DNA from: JAGVSR01 sp963825555 | GTDB taxonomy: Bacteria; Pseudomonadota; Alphaproteobacteria; Rhizobiales; Hyphomicrobiaceae | DNA: 64,000 bases | Direction of reading: 5' to 3' | NCBI GenBank assembly: GCA_963825555.1 | Contig: CAWGTZ010000029.1 | Coordinates: 1-64,000 of the forward strand | Part shown: in pieces, positions 16,393 to 24,267 of the stretch | Layout: the number at the start of each line of letters is the position of its first letter | How positions within the stretch are numbered: the first letter of the stretch is position 1 | Program-made: the position numbers and the translations under genes | Notes under the pieces: model-generated | Database searches by the model: none | Told to the model about the DNA's origin: nothing | Seen by the model: only the letters and a program-made list of their open reading frames with translations

Positions 16393-17124
16393 CTATCGCG
16401 CAGCGGGTGGCGAAGTCAGCAGTGTGCCGAGCAGAGCCCGCGCGTAGGCCGGCACAGGCAGCGCCGCCACATCGCTGGAGGTCCGAACGACGACAACGTC
16501 TTCGAGTTCCGATGAAGGATCGCTCTCTAGATAGCGGCGAATGCGGCTGACCAGGGTCGCGGCTTCGCAACTGGCCCTGATCTCGACGGCAATCGAAACC
16601 TGCTGGCCGCAGAATGTCACGAGGTAGTCTGGACCGACACTCAGATCGGCGGCAGTGAGACCTGTCTCCTCGGTTACCTCACGCAGGACGCTTGCCCGGA
16701 TGTCAACCAGGCCAGACGCATCCACATCACGCGCATCGATGAACCCGCCGGGCAAGTAACTGAGACCCGCGTTGATATTTCCCGCCCGCTGGCAGCCCAG
16801 AACGATGGCCCCATCGCGGGAACGAATGAGAGCCGATCCGAAGGCATCCAGCACAGACCGATCGCGTTCTCCAGTTTCGCGCCAGAAGAGAAACGATTTG
16901 AAATCTGTCCGCAGCAGGCGGCCGGAAAGGCATTCGCCTTCGATCACAAATTCCCGCAGCAGGTGGATCTGTCCGTTGAAAAAATTGGGGTTCTCGGCTT
17001 TGCGGCGGGCCCAATGGGCCTCGATCGCAGCACGGTTGTCCTCAGCAAAAGGCCAGGGATCCTCACTGACGCCGAGTTCACAACGCTTCAGGGACAAAAC
17101 GCGATGGCCAGTTATTTCACTCAT
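16393..17124 (-). CDS. Nudix family hydrolase-like protein
   Basis: Nudix hydrolases cut nucleoside diphosphates linked to other groups, with metal bound by the Nudix box. In this 243-aa protein the box is LPGGFIDARD, then after a short insertion LREVTEETGL; the RExxEETG half is complete while the spacing from the leading Gly is longer than the standard GX5E. An N-terminal ~100-residue extension contains DPWPFAEDNRAAIEAHW and GQIHLLREFVI. ATG 17124 is used; a TTG at 17136 is in frame. Starts 27 bases after the ion-channel gene, so the two are probably one transcript. Confidence 0.85.
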   Translation of the reverse strand: MSEITGHRVLSLKRCELGVSEDPWPFAEDNRAAIEAHWARRKAENPNFFNGQIHLLREFVIEGECLSGRLLRTDFKSFLFWRETGERDRSVLDAFGSALIRSRDGAIVLGCQRAGNINAGLSYLPGGFIDARDVDASGLVDIRASVLREVTEETGLTAADLSVGPDYLVTFCGQQVSIAVEIRASCEAATLVSRIRRYLESDPSSELEDVVVVRTSSDVAALPVPAYARALLGTLLTSPPAAR

Positions 17125-17151
17125 ATCTGCATTCAATCCCGCCTGACGGCC

Positions 17152-18189
17152 TCACGCAGACATGGATTGCAATCCGACCGTGCCCAGCGCAGCGAAATAG
17201 GCGATGAGGATGAGGAACAACCAGGCCCGGTCGGCCATGGCAATACCTCGTTCGCCGCCCTGCTCGTGCCGCCAGGACGCGCGTACGACCCGCAGCAGCA
17301 CCAGCATGATGAACACATAAGAGGCGAGATAGATCTTGTCGACCATGGTCAGGTAATCGACATCCGGCAGCGAGGATCCGCCGGCCAGTTGCAGGGCAAC
17401 GAGCGTGAGAAGCGCCGTGATCCCAAGTCCGACGCGCGCGTCGATATACGCCGGGCGGATGAAGAGGACGAGTGCTGCACACGCCATGATGAGCAGGATG
17501 GGCAGGAACGTCTTAACGGAAAGCGCCGTCAGCGGCCTCTCGATCGGAATGATCAGCGAGGCCCGTGAATAGGCCTCCTCATCCCCCACGGTCGGATCGC
17601 CGAAGTTCGTTGCATACTGGTTGTCGCGGATCTCCATGCGCGGCGTCCCGATCTGAAAGCCCGGGAGTTGGATGCGGGAAGACAGAGCCAGCGGTGTTTT
17701 ATCCGGCACGTAAATTTGCGCATCCGCACCGTTGGCGTTGTCCTCCATCTCGATCCTGAGGTCCTGCCTGTCGAAAGGATAGTTCTCCAGCCGGAGCTTG
17801 GTCACGAACTGTCCCTGGTTCCGCAGGATCGAATAATAGCTACCGTCCGGGAGGGGCTTGGGCTCCTCATAGATCTGATCGCTCACGTGATCATCCGGGG
17901 CGAAGCGGTTCATGAATTCCAACGACTTCGAGGGATCAATCTCCTTGTTGCGCCAACGGAACCACACATACAGATCAACCGCGTAGCTGTGCGTTCGGAA
18001 ATCGAGTTCGTGGATATCGTTGACATACGCGCCAACAACGACCTCGTCGACTTCGGGAGCTTTGGCCGCTTCGGCCGCTGCCGCCGCCGCAGCTGCGCCG
18101 CGGTTATCGCCGACAGGTTCCTCCTGGGCCAACGCCGGAAGAGCCATAAGTGGGCACAGGCTGAGAAGCCCGAGCAGAAATCGGCGCAT
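17152..18189 (-). CDS. prokaryotic pentameric ligand-gated ion channel
   Basis: Homologue of GLIC/ELIC and animal Cys-loop receptors: a pentameric inner-membrane channel opened by ligand or protons, usually cation- or anion-selective. The 345-aa protein has a signal peptide (to about residue 21), an Ala-rich linker, an extracellular beta domain (about 45-215) with the ENYPFDRQDL pro-loop (YPFD at 137-140), then four helices: M1 about 222-244, pore-lining M2 about 252-269 (GLGITALLTLVALQLAG), M3 about 279-302, M4 about 321-341. There are no cysteines in the extracellular domain, as in other bacterial members. The ATG at 18189 has GGGAGG upstream. Ligand unknown. Confidence 0.92.
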   Translation of the reverse strand: MRRFLLGLLSLCPLMALPALAQEEPVGDNRGAAAAAAAAEAAKAPEVDEVVVGAYVNDIHELDFRTHSYAVDLYVWFRWRNKEIDPSKSLEFMNRFAPDDHVSDQIYEEPKPLPDGSYYSILRNQGQFVTKLRLENYPFDRQDLRIEMEDNANGADAQIYVPDKTPLALSSRIQLPGFQIGTPRMEIRDNQYATNFGDPTVGDEEAYSRASLIIPIERPLTALSVKTFLPILLIMACAALVLFIRPAYIDARVGLGITALLTLVALQLAGGSSLPDVDYLTMVDKIYLASYVFIMLVLLRVVRASWRHEQGGERGIAMADRAWLFLILIAYFAALGTVGLQSMSA

Positions 18190-18384
18190 CGCAGCGGCCT
18201 CCCTTTTCCTTTTCTTCCTGCCGAGCCTATCGCAGCATCTGCCGTCGGACAATCCGACGACGCACACTGCGCCGTCTCGCGTGCGGAGCGCCATAGGTCA
18301 TGCCTCGTGCCACAAGCTCGACACACCGTCTCGATGCTATAAGGAATAAGTGTTCAACCAAGCCTTGGGGGGCGATCTGATAAA

Positions 18385-19296
18385 ATGGCTGTCGCAAGCG
18401 CCATGAGAGCGGGCCCGAGGCTGTGCATGCGCCTCGCGTTGCTCTGTCTTCTGTCCGCTCCCGTGGGCGCCGCGGAGCTGCTGGGTCTGTCCGACATGCC
18501 AGGGGAGCCGCTCAACTTCACACCCACATCCCGGATGGCTGACCAAGGCCGGCTGTCGGATCTCATGCTCCCAGCGGAGCGTCCGAACCTCCTTGCGGCG
18601 GATGAGACGTCCGTTTCTGACGACACCCCATCCGACGCCGCATCGGCCACCACACCGGCACCGCTCACGGATGACAGCGTGGAAAACGTCATTCATTTCC
18701 TTCGCTTCGTCTTCGATGGTTCCAACCCGACAGCCACTGCCGAGCCGAAGGCGATAACGGCCCTGCTCTTGAAAGACGGCCGCGTATTCGAAAGCGAACC
18801 CAACGCCCTTGCAAACTTCGATCCGGCAGCGCGCCCGCCAGGCAGCGCCGGCACAGGCCGATGGCAGCGCGATGGGGAGGCTTATGCAATTGCCTTCGCC
18901 GATGGCACACAGGGAACCGCTGTGGCCAAGGCCGCGAAGACGTACGCTGCTCCTGCCGCCCTTCTGCTTGCAGGCGCCTATGTCGCCACGGGTGGGAGCG
19001 CGAGCGAGATTCTCCCCGACCGCCTTCGGTTTTTCGAAGACGGCAGCGTCATGCTGTTGGGCGGAAACGGCGCGGCCCGCACCGGCAGCTATCGTATTGC
19101 AAAGCGCACCATCGAGATTGACGACGGCGCCGGGGCACGCCACGCGTTTCTCTTCGGGCTTCAAGGAGTCCGCGAGAAGCCGGATGTGCTCATCGTTGCC
19201 AACCGCATTTATGAGCGTGAAGATCTTGCAAGCCCCGGCGATGCGGTCCGATCCAAGCCCTCAGAGACCCCGGCGACAACCTCATCGATACCGTAA
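18385..19296 (+). CDS. hypothetical exported protein, 303 aa
   Basis: Not recognised. Signal peptide (CMRLALLCLLSAPVGAAE) cleaved near residue 32, so periplasmic or surface. A low-complexity Thr/Ala/Ser-rich linker (about 65-95) follows, then a domain with a repeated kind of strand pair: KAITALLLKDGRVFESEPNA, GRWQRDGEAYAIAFADGT, and DRLRFFEDGSVMLLGGNG then RTGSYRIAKRTIEIDDG. The two W/G-rich blocks look like internal repeats of a beta-barrel or lipocalin-like half. The ATG at 18385 is used; ATG 18403 is also possible. The overlapping minus-strand frame is a shadow. The gene ends at a bidirectional terminator shared with ilvC. Confidence 0.75.
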   Translation: MAVASAMRAGPRLCMRLALLCLLSAPVGAAELLGLSDMPGEPLNFTPTSRMADQGRLSDLMLPAERPNLLAADETSVSDDTPSDAASATTPAPLTDDSVENVIHFLRFVFDGSNPTATAEPKAITALLLKDGRVFESEPNALANFDPAARPPGSAGTGRWQRDGEAYAIAFADGTQGTAVAKAAKTYAAPAALLLAGAYVATGGSASEILPDRLRFFEDGSVMLLGGNGAARTGSYRIAKRTIEIDDGAGARHAFLFGLQGVREKPDVLIVANRIYEREDLASPGDAVRSKPSETPATTSSIP

Positions 19297-19300
19297 AAAA

Positions 19301-19330
19301 AACCTCCCGGATCAGTCGATCCGGGAGGTT
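19301..19330 (-). terminator. terminator of ilvC, shared with the converging gene
   Basis: A 13-bp perfect stem (AACCTCCCGGATC at 19301-19313 with its complement at 19318-19330) and a 4-base loop. On the minus strand it is followed by eight T, so it ends ilvC transcripts well; on the plus strand TTTGAATT follows, giving weaker termination of the exported-protein gene. Confidence 0.93.
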
Positions 19331-19354
19331 TGAATTGTGCGCCAAAGACACGCC

Positions 19355-20374
19355 TCAGTTGCGTCCCTTGTCGACGAGTTTGTTCTTGCCGATCCAGGGC
19401 ATCATAGCGCGCAGCTTGGCGCCCACTTCCTCGATCTGATGTGCGTCGTTGTTGCGGCGCGTGGCCTTGAAGCTCGGCTGGCCAGCCTTGCATTCCAGCA
19501 TCCAGTCGCGCACAAAGCGGCCCTGCTGGATGTCGTCCAGAACGCGCTTCATCTCGGCTTTCGTCTCAGCGGTAATGATGCGTGGACCCGTGCGATACTC
19601 ACCATACTCGGCCGTATTTGAGATCGAGTAGTTCATGTTGGCAATGCCGCCCTCGTAGATGAGGTCGACAATGAGCTTCACCTCGTGCAGGCACTCGAAG
19701 TAGGCCATCTCTGGTGCATAGCCGGCCTCGACGAGTGTCTCGAAACCTGCGCGGATCAGCTCGACGAGCCCGCCGCAGAGCACGGCCTGCTCACCGAACA
19801 GATCGGTCTCGCATTCTTCCTTGAAGGTTGTCTCGATCACGCCCGAACGGCCGCCCCCGACGCCGGAGGCGTACGACAGGAAAAGTTCGTGGGCATTGCC
19901 CGACTTGTTCTGATGAATGGCGATGAGGCACGGCACGCCGCCACCCTTCAGGTACTCGCCGCGTACCGTATGCCCGGGGCCCTTCGGTGCGACCATGCCG
20001 ACGTCGAGATCCTCGCGCGGCTCGATCAGGTTGAAGTGAACATTCAGTCCGTGCGCAAACATCAGGGCGGCGCCCTGTTTCATGTTGTTGTGGAGATGGT
20101 CGCGGTAGATGTCGGCCTGTAATTCGTCGGGCGTCAGCATCATGATGACGTCGGCCCACTTGGCGGCCTCCGCCACCTCCATGACCTTCAGTCCCTCCTT
20201 CTCCGCCTTCGCGGCCGAAGCCGAGCCCTTGCGCAGTGCGATCGCCACGTCCTTGGCGCCGCTGTCGCGCAGGTTCAAGGCATGAGCGTGACCCTGGCTG
20301 CCGTAGCCGACGATTGCGACCTTCTTCGTCTTGATGAGGTTCAGGTCGGCATCACGATCGTAATAGACGCGCAT
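19355..20374 (-). CDS. ilvC: ketol-acid reductoisomerase (NADP+)
   Basis: Second common step of valine and isoleucine synthesis: isomerises and reduces acetolactate or acetohydroxybutyrate with NADPH and Mg2+. The 339-aa class I enzyme has the Rossmann motif VAIVGYGSQGHAHALNLRDSG near residue 18, a nearby SASAAKAEKEG loop for NADPH selection, PKGPGHTVR near 130, and metal-binding residues in DLFGEQAVLCGG (about 190) and the C-terminal knotted domain. The ATG at 20374 has AGAGAG upstream. Monocistronic with its own terminator, 885 bases downstream of ilvN. Confidence 0.98.
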   Translation of the reverse strand: MRVYYDRDADLNLIKTKKVAIVGYGSQGHAHALNLRDSGAKDVAIALRKGSASAAKAEKEGLKVMEVAEAAKWADVIMMLTPDELQADIYRDHLHNNMKQGAALMFAHGLNVHFNLIEPREDLDVGMVAPKGPGHTVRGEYLKGGGVPCLIAIHQNKSGNAHELFLSYASGVGGGRSGVIETTFKEECETDLFGEQAVLCGGLVELIRAGFETLVEAGYAPEMAYFECLHEVKLIVDLIYEGGIANMNYSISNTAEYGEYRTGPRIITAETKAEMKRVLDDIQQGRFVRDWMLECKAGQPSFKATRRNNDAHQIEEVGAKLRAMMPWIGKNKLVDKGRN

Positions 20375-20715
20375 AGCTCTCTCTTCGGTTCAGACTTCGT
20401 ACGTCCGGCGGCGGGGCCACCGGTTGGTCGGCGGAGCCCGCGGGGCGGGCGGTATGCTGGAGACGCGGGCAGGAGAAAGCCCGCCCAATCGAAAGAGGCC
20501 GGACGTTACTACCACAAGTCGGGCCGCGGCAACGGCCCCTCTGGCCAGATCGGTGCGACAAAAGCCGTGGGGGCCGGGGGCTGAAGCCAAAGTCCGGGAA
20601 ACGCCCGAGAACTCAGGTTCAGCGCCTCCCATATCCCGCGGTTAACGGAACTGCAACCGCTGTTGCGATAAAGCGTTATCTCTATTTTCCTTTTGCATAT
20701 CCAAGGCCGACGACC
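20375..20715. other. divergent intergenic region, ilvC leader
   Basis: About 340 bases between ilvC and the lipoprotein gene, so both promoters lie here. On the ilvC strand there is a GCGGGC/GCCCGC hairpin at about 20470-20490 without a following T run. No convincing Ile/Val/Leu leader peptide with a terminator was found, so classical attenuation is not supported. Confidence 0.4.
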
Positions 20716-21219
20716 ATGCTCATCAAGTTTCCCCGTGGTTTTGCAGCCCTGGCCGCCATTCTTGCACTGAGTGGCTGCGGGAAGGCTGAAAAGCAAGCCA
20801 ACGAGAAGCCGGCAAAACAGTTCGTTGTCACGTCTGCCGTCGACTGCGCTGACAATGCCGGCCTTGACTACGAAGTTTGCTACAAAATCCTCCTCGATGC
20901 CGTCGATCGGCATGACAAGTCTGCGCCGAAGTTCAGATCGCTCAAGGCCTGCGAGAAGAGCGAAGGTGCCAGCCGATGCGAGCGGATGGATGAAACGCTG
21001 TTCCGGCCGCGGCTCACCGCTTTCCAGCTGACCCTGTCCTCGCCCCCGGTCGCGGCTCCGCTCTATGCCCCCAAGAACAGCCAGATCGGTTTCCGCACCG
21101 CCTCCAACGCCGAGATTTCGGTCGATAGCGAGACATACAATTTCACAAAGAGCGCGGCTCACGCCGCCGATCTGTACAGAAATAAGAAAGGTGGAGCCGG
21201 CGGCGGCGGCATGTTCTGA
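20716..21219 (+). CDS. lipoprotein, DUF1190-like
   Basis: A 167-aa lipoprotein: signal MLIKFPRGFAALAAILALS with lipobox LSGC (C21). The mature part has paired cysteines (VDCADNAGLDYEVCYKILLD, then SLKACEKSEGASRCER) and FRPRLTAFQL, a pattern like the DUF1190/UPF0441 (YgiB-type) family; no function is established for that family. The tail after about residue 150 is Gly-rich (GGAGGGG). The ATG at 20716 follows AAGG at about nine bases. It reads away from ilvC and toward ilvN without overlap, so it is monocistronic. Confidence 0.7.
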   Translation: MLIKFPRGFAALAAILALSGCGKAEKQANEKPAKQFVVTSAVDCADNAGLDYEVCYKILLDAVDRHDKSAPKFRSLKACEKSEGASRCERMDETLFRPRLTAFQLTLSSPPVAAPLYAPKNSQIGFRTASNAEISVDSETYNFTKSAAHAADLYRNKKGGAGGGGMF

Positions 21220-21258
21220 CGCAGAGCGAAGCGCGCCTAGTGAGGCTCGCTCCCCTAT

Positions 21259-21807
21259 CTACATGGCAACCGCACCCCGGCCAATGGCAGCGATGCCCGT
21301 GCGGCTCACCTCGACCAGCCCCAACTCGCGCATGAGGCTGATGAAGGTTTCGATCTTCGACGCCTTGCCCGTCACTTCGAACACGAAGTGCTCGATGGAC
21401 GTGTCGACCACCTGAGCCCTGAAAATCTCCGCGAGCCGCAGCGCCTCGATGCGCTTCTCGCCCTTGCCGGCAACTTTCACCAGGGCCAGTTCGCGCTCGA
21501 GCGACACCCCCTCAGCCGTAAGATCGCGGACCCGGTGAATAGGCACCAGGCGTTCCAGCTGATGCTTGATCTGTTCGATGACAGCTGGCGTGCCGCGCGT
21601 GACGATGGTGATGCGAGAGACGTGCTTCTCATGCTCCGTCTCCGTCACCGTCAGACTGTCGATGTTGTATCCGCGCGCCGTGAAAAGACCGATCACCCGT
21701 GCGAGGACCCCCGGTTCGTTATCGACGAGTACCGAAAGCGTGCGGGAAACCTCATCCTGCATGATACCCGGACCGACATAGTGGCTCTGGGGGGTAGGAT
21801 TTGCCAT
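21259..21807 (-). CDS. ilvN: acetolactate synthase small (regulatory) subunit
   Basis: Regulatory ACT-domain subunit that binds IlvB, raises its activity and confers feedback inhibition by valine. The 182-aa protein has an N-terminal ACT domain with RTLSVLVDNEPGVLARVIGLF (about residues 22-42) and GYNIDSLTVTETE, then the C-terminal domain with ELALVKV and IEHFVFEVTGKASKI. ATG 21807 is used; a GTG nine bases upstream is in frame. It begins 5 bases after the stop of the small exported-protein gene that separates it from ilvB, so the three are one operon. Confidence 0.96.
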   Translation of the reverse strand: MANPTPQSHYVGPGIMQDEVSRTLSVLVDNEPGVLARVIGLFTARGYNIDSLTVTETEHEKHVSRITIVTRGTPAVIEQIKHQLERLVPIHRVRDLTAEGVSLERELALVKVAGKGEKRIEALRLAEIFRAQVVDTSIEHFVFEVTGKASKIETFISLMRELGLVEVSRTGIAAIGRGAVAM

Positions 21808-21812
21808 GAGTG

Positions 21813-22367
21813 TCACTGCTTTTCTCTTGAATCAGGTTTGGTCTCGTTGCGCTTTTCCAAAGTCTCGATCTCGCGGCCGGCATTGGGAAACACGGTCTTG
21901 AGGAAAACAGGCAGCCCGTGCCTGTCGACCTCGGCCTTGAATGACTCCGCCTCAGCCACGGTGACGTTGTACTGACTGAACGCGGCCACGATGCGCCGCC
22001 CCATGGCCTGCGCCATGGCATCCGCCGTGGGAGCGCCGAGCTTGCGAAGCGCCTCGGGCGACAGCTTTCCGTAGATCCGCGTCAGCAGCTTGGTCTGAAG
22101 ATAGTCCTGCGCAATGCAGGCCTCAAATGGTTCGGAATAGGCCGAGGCCAAGCCGTGTGTGCGATAGCAGGCGTCGATGAACTTGATCGCGGCCTCCGCG
22201 CCACGTGTGCGCTGAATGTTGCCGATACGCTCTGCGGCGTTGCGGATATTGGCCGGGCGATCCCAGGTCACCGCCGGCGGCGTTGCAGCCGGCGCGTCCT
22301 CTCCCGCCGCGGGCAGATGTCCCGCAGCAGCGAAGAGGCATGCGATGGCGGCTGCGCGCTTGAGCAT
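21813..22367 (-). CDS. small exported protein between ilvB and ilvN
   Basis: A 184-aa protein with a signal peptide (MLKRAAAIACLFAAAGHLPA, cleavage near residue 22), so periplasmic. The mature part is mainly helical: NIRNAAERIGNIQRTRGAEAA, a pair of cysteines in FIDACYRTHG and PFEACIAQDY that could form a disulfide, and a charged C-terminus. No family is recognised. Its ATG (22367-22365) shares one base with the ilvB stop (TGATG), implying translational coupling, and ilvN starts 5 bases after its stop. Upstream in-frame readings run through ilvB and are rejected. An exported protein inside ilvBN is unexpected for a cytoplasmic enzyme operon. Confidence 0.85.
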   Translation of the reverse strand: MLKRAAAIACLFAAAGHLPAAGEDAPAATPPAVTWDRPANIRNAAERIGNIQRTRGAEAAIKFIDACYRTHGLASAYSEPFEACIAQDYLQTKLLTRIYGKLSPEALRKLGAPTADAMAQAMGRRIVAAFSQYNVTVAEAESFKAEVDRHGLPVFLKTVFPNAGREIETLEKRNETKPDSREKQ

Positions 22368-24130
22368 CACACCAGAACCTTGCCTTCCTTGCCGATGGCC
22401 CTTTCGATCGCCTCTTCGCTGGCCTCGCCAAGCAGCATTTCGTTGTGCGCCTTGCCCGAGGGAATCATCGGGAAGCAGTTGGCGAGCTTCGCCACGCGGC
22501 AATCGAATATCGTCGGCGCCTTCGTGTTGACCATTTCGAGGATCGCTTCGTCCAGATCGGCGGGATGATCGCACCGCATGCCGCGCCACCCGTAGGCCTC
22601 GGCGAGCTTCACGAAATCCGGCAGGCTCTCGGTATAGCTGTGCGAGAGGCGGTTGCCGTGGAGAAGTTGCTGCCACTGGCGCACCATGCCCATGTACTCG
22701 TTGTTCAGGATGAAGACCTTGACCGGCAGATTAAATTGCACGGCAGTCGAGCATTCCTGGATGTTCATGAGAATCGATGCATCGCCCGCGATATCGATGA
22801 CCAGCGCCTTGGGATGCGCCAGCTGCACGCCGATCGCCGCGGGAAGGCCATAGCCCATGGTTCCAAGACCACCGGACGTCATCCAGCGGTTCGGCTCCTC
22901 AAAGTGATAATATTGGGCCGCCCACATCTGGTGCTGGCCGACTTCGGTCGTGATGTATGTCTCGCGATCCTTGGTCAACTCGTAGAGACGCTCACATGCG
23001 TACTGCGGCATGATCACGTCCTTGGAGGGCTTGTAAGAGAGCGACTTTTTCGCACGCCAGACGTCTATCTGCTTCCACCAGGACTTGAGCGCGGACTTGT
23101 CGAGCTGCGGTGCCTTCTGCTTCCAGATGCGAAGCATCTCCTCCAGCACATAGGCGCAGTCGCCAATGATCGGAATGTCGGCCCGAACGTTCTTGTTGAT
23201 GGAAGAGGGGTCGATATCGACATGAATCTTCTTGGAGTTCGGCGAGAATGCATCGAGGCGGCCGGTAATGCGATCGTCGAAGCGCGCACCGATATTGATC
23301 ATCACGTCGCAATCGTGCATCGCCCAGTTGGCCTCATAGGTGCCGTGCATGCCGAGCATGCCGAGCCACTGCTTGTCCGAGGCGGGATAGGCACCAAGGC
23401 CCATGAGCGTCGATGTGATCGGAAACCCTGTCAGCCTGACGAACTCGCGCAGAAGCTGGCTCGCCTTGGGCCCGGAATTGATGACGCCGCCTCCCGTATA
23501 GAAAACCGGCCGCTTGGCCGACGCGATGAGATCGATGGCCTCGGCTACGGGACCGGCATCGGGCTTCACCTTAGGACGGTAGGTCTTGTGCGCGACGTTC
23601 GAGGGGCCCGTGTAGTTGCCGCTCTTGAACTGAATGTCCTTGGGAATGTCCACGACCACGGGGCCCGGGCGTCCCGAGCGGGCGATGTGAAACGCCTCGT
23701 GCAGGATGCGCGAGAGATCGTTGACGTCCTTCACGAGCCAATTGTGCTTCGTGCACGGCCGCGTGATGCCGACCGTGTCGCACTCCTGAAAGGCATCGTT
23801 GCCGATGAGATGGGTCGGCACCTGCCCGGTGATGCAAACGACGGGGATCGAATCCATCAGAGCATCGGTAAGACCGGTCACCGCGTTCGTAGCGCCGGGA
23901 CCGGACGTGACGAGCACGACGCCGACTTTACCTGTCGAGCGCGCATAGCCTTCCGCGGCGTGCACCGCCCCGCCCTCCTGGCGCACGAGGATATGCCGTA
24001 CCTTCTCCTGTTGGAAAAGTTCGTCGTAGATCGGCAGCACGGCTCCGCCCGGGTAGCCGAAAATGTGCTCGACCCCCTGATCCACCAGCGCCTTCACCAC
24101 CATCTCGGCGCCCGTCATCATTCGTGCCAT
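22367..24130 (-). CDS. ilvB: acetolactate synthase large (catalytic) subunit
   Basis: TPP- and FAD-dependent enzyme that condenses two pyruvates, or pyruvate and 2-oxobutyrate, at the start of valine/leucine/isoleucine synthesis. The 587-aa protein is normal length: N-terminal TPP-pyrimidine domain with FGYPGGAVLPIYDEL (about residues 25-39) and the catalytic Glu in VRQEGGAVHAAEGYAR, a central FAD-binding domain, and the C-terminal TPP-binding domain with GDASILMN and FILNNEYMGMVRQWQ. The ATG at 24130 has AGGGG upstream. First gene of ilvB - exported protein - ilvN. Confidence 0.98.
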   Translation of the reverse strand: MARMMTGAEMVVKALVDQGVEHIFGYPGGAVLPIYDELFQQEKVRHILVRQEGGAVHAAEGYARSTGKVGVVLVTSGPGATNAVTGLTDALMDSIPVVCITGQVPTHLIGNDAFQECDTVGITRPCTKHNWLVKDVNDLSRILHEAFHIARSGRPGPVVVDIPKDIQFKSGNYTGPSNVAHKTYRPKVKPDAGPVAEAIDLIASAKRPVFYTGGGVINSGPKASQLLREFVRLTGFPITSTLMGLGAYPASDKQWLGMLGMHGTYEANWAMHDCDVMINIGARFDDRITGRLDAFSPNSKKIHVDIDPSSINKNVRADIPIIGDCAYVLEEMLRIWKQKAPQLDKSALKSWWKQIDVWRAKKSLSYKPSKDVIMPQYACERLYELTKDRETYITTEVGQHQMWAAQYYHFEEPNRWMTSGGLGTMGYGLPAAIGVQLAHPKALVIDIAGDASILMNIQECSTAVQFNLPVKVFILNNEYMGMVRQWQQLLHGNRLSHSYTESLPDFVKLAEAYGWRGMRCDHPADLDEAILEMVNTKAPTIFDCRVAKLANCFPMIPSGKAHNEMLLGEASEEAIERAIGKEGKVLV

Positions 24131-24267
24131 CGTCGTGCCCCTGAACTGAAAGTCGTGCGTGATGCCCCGCGCCACGCCCCTGCATCAGGCACGGGCGTAG
24201 CGCCGATCCTCCGGCGTCGTCCGGCCGTTTGGAAAGCAGCGCAACCTAGGGGGCCCATATTGCGGGG

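Noticed and set aside
18337..19164. Minus-strand 275-aa frame opposite the exported protein
   Set aside because: The plus-strand frame has a signal peptide, coherent strands and a terminator; the minus frame is Cys/Arg/Gly-rich without a family signal.
20390..20632. Possible leader peptide for ilvC attenuation (contains LVVV)
   Set aside because: The peptide is long, Val codons are not followed by a terminator with a T-run, and no alternative stem pair was evident.
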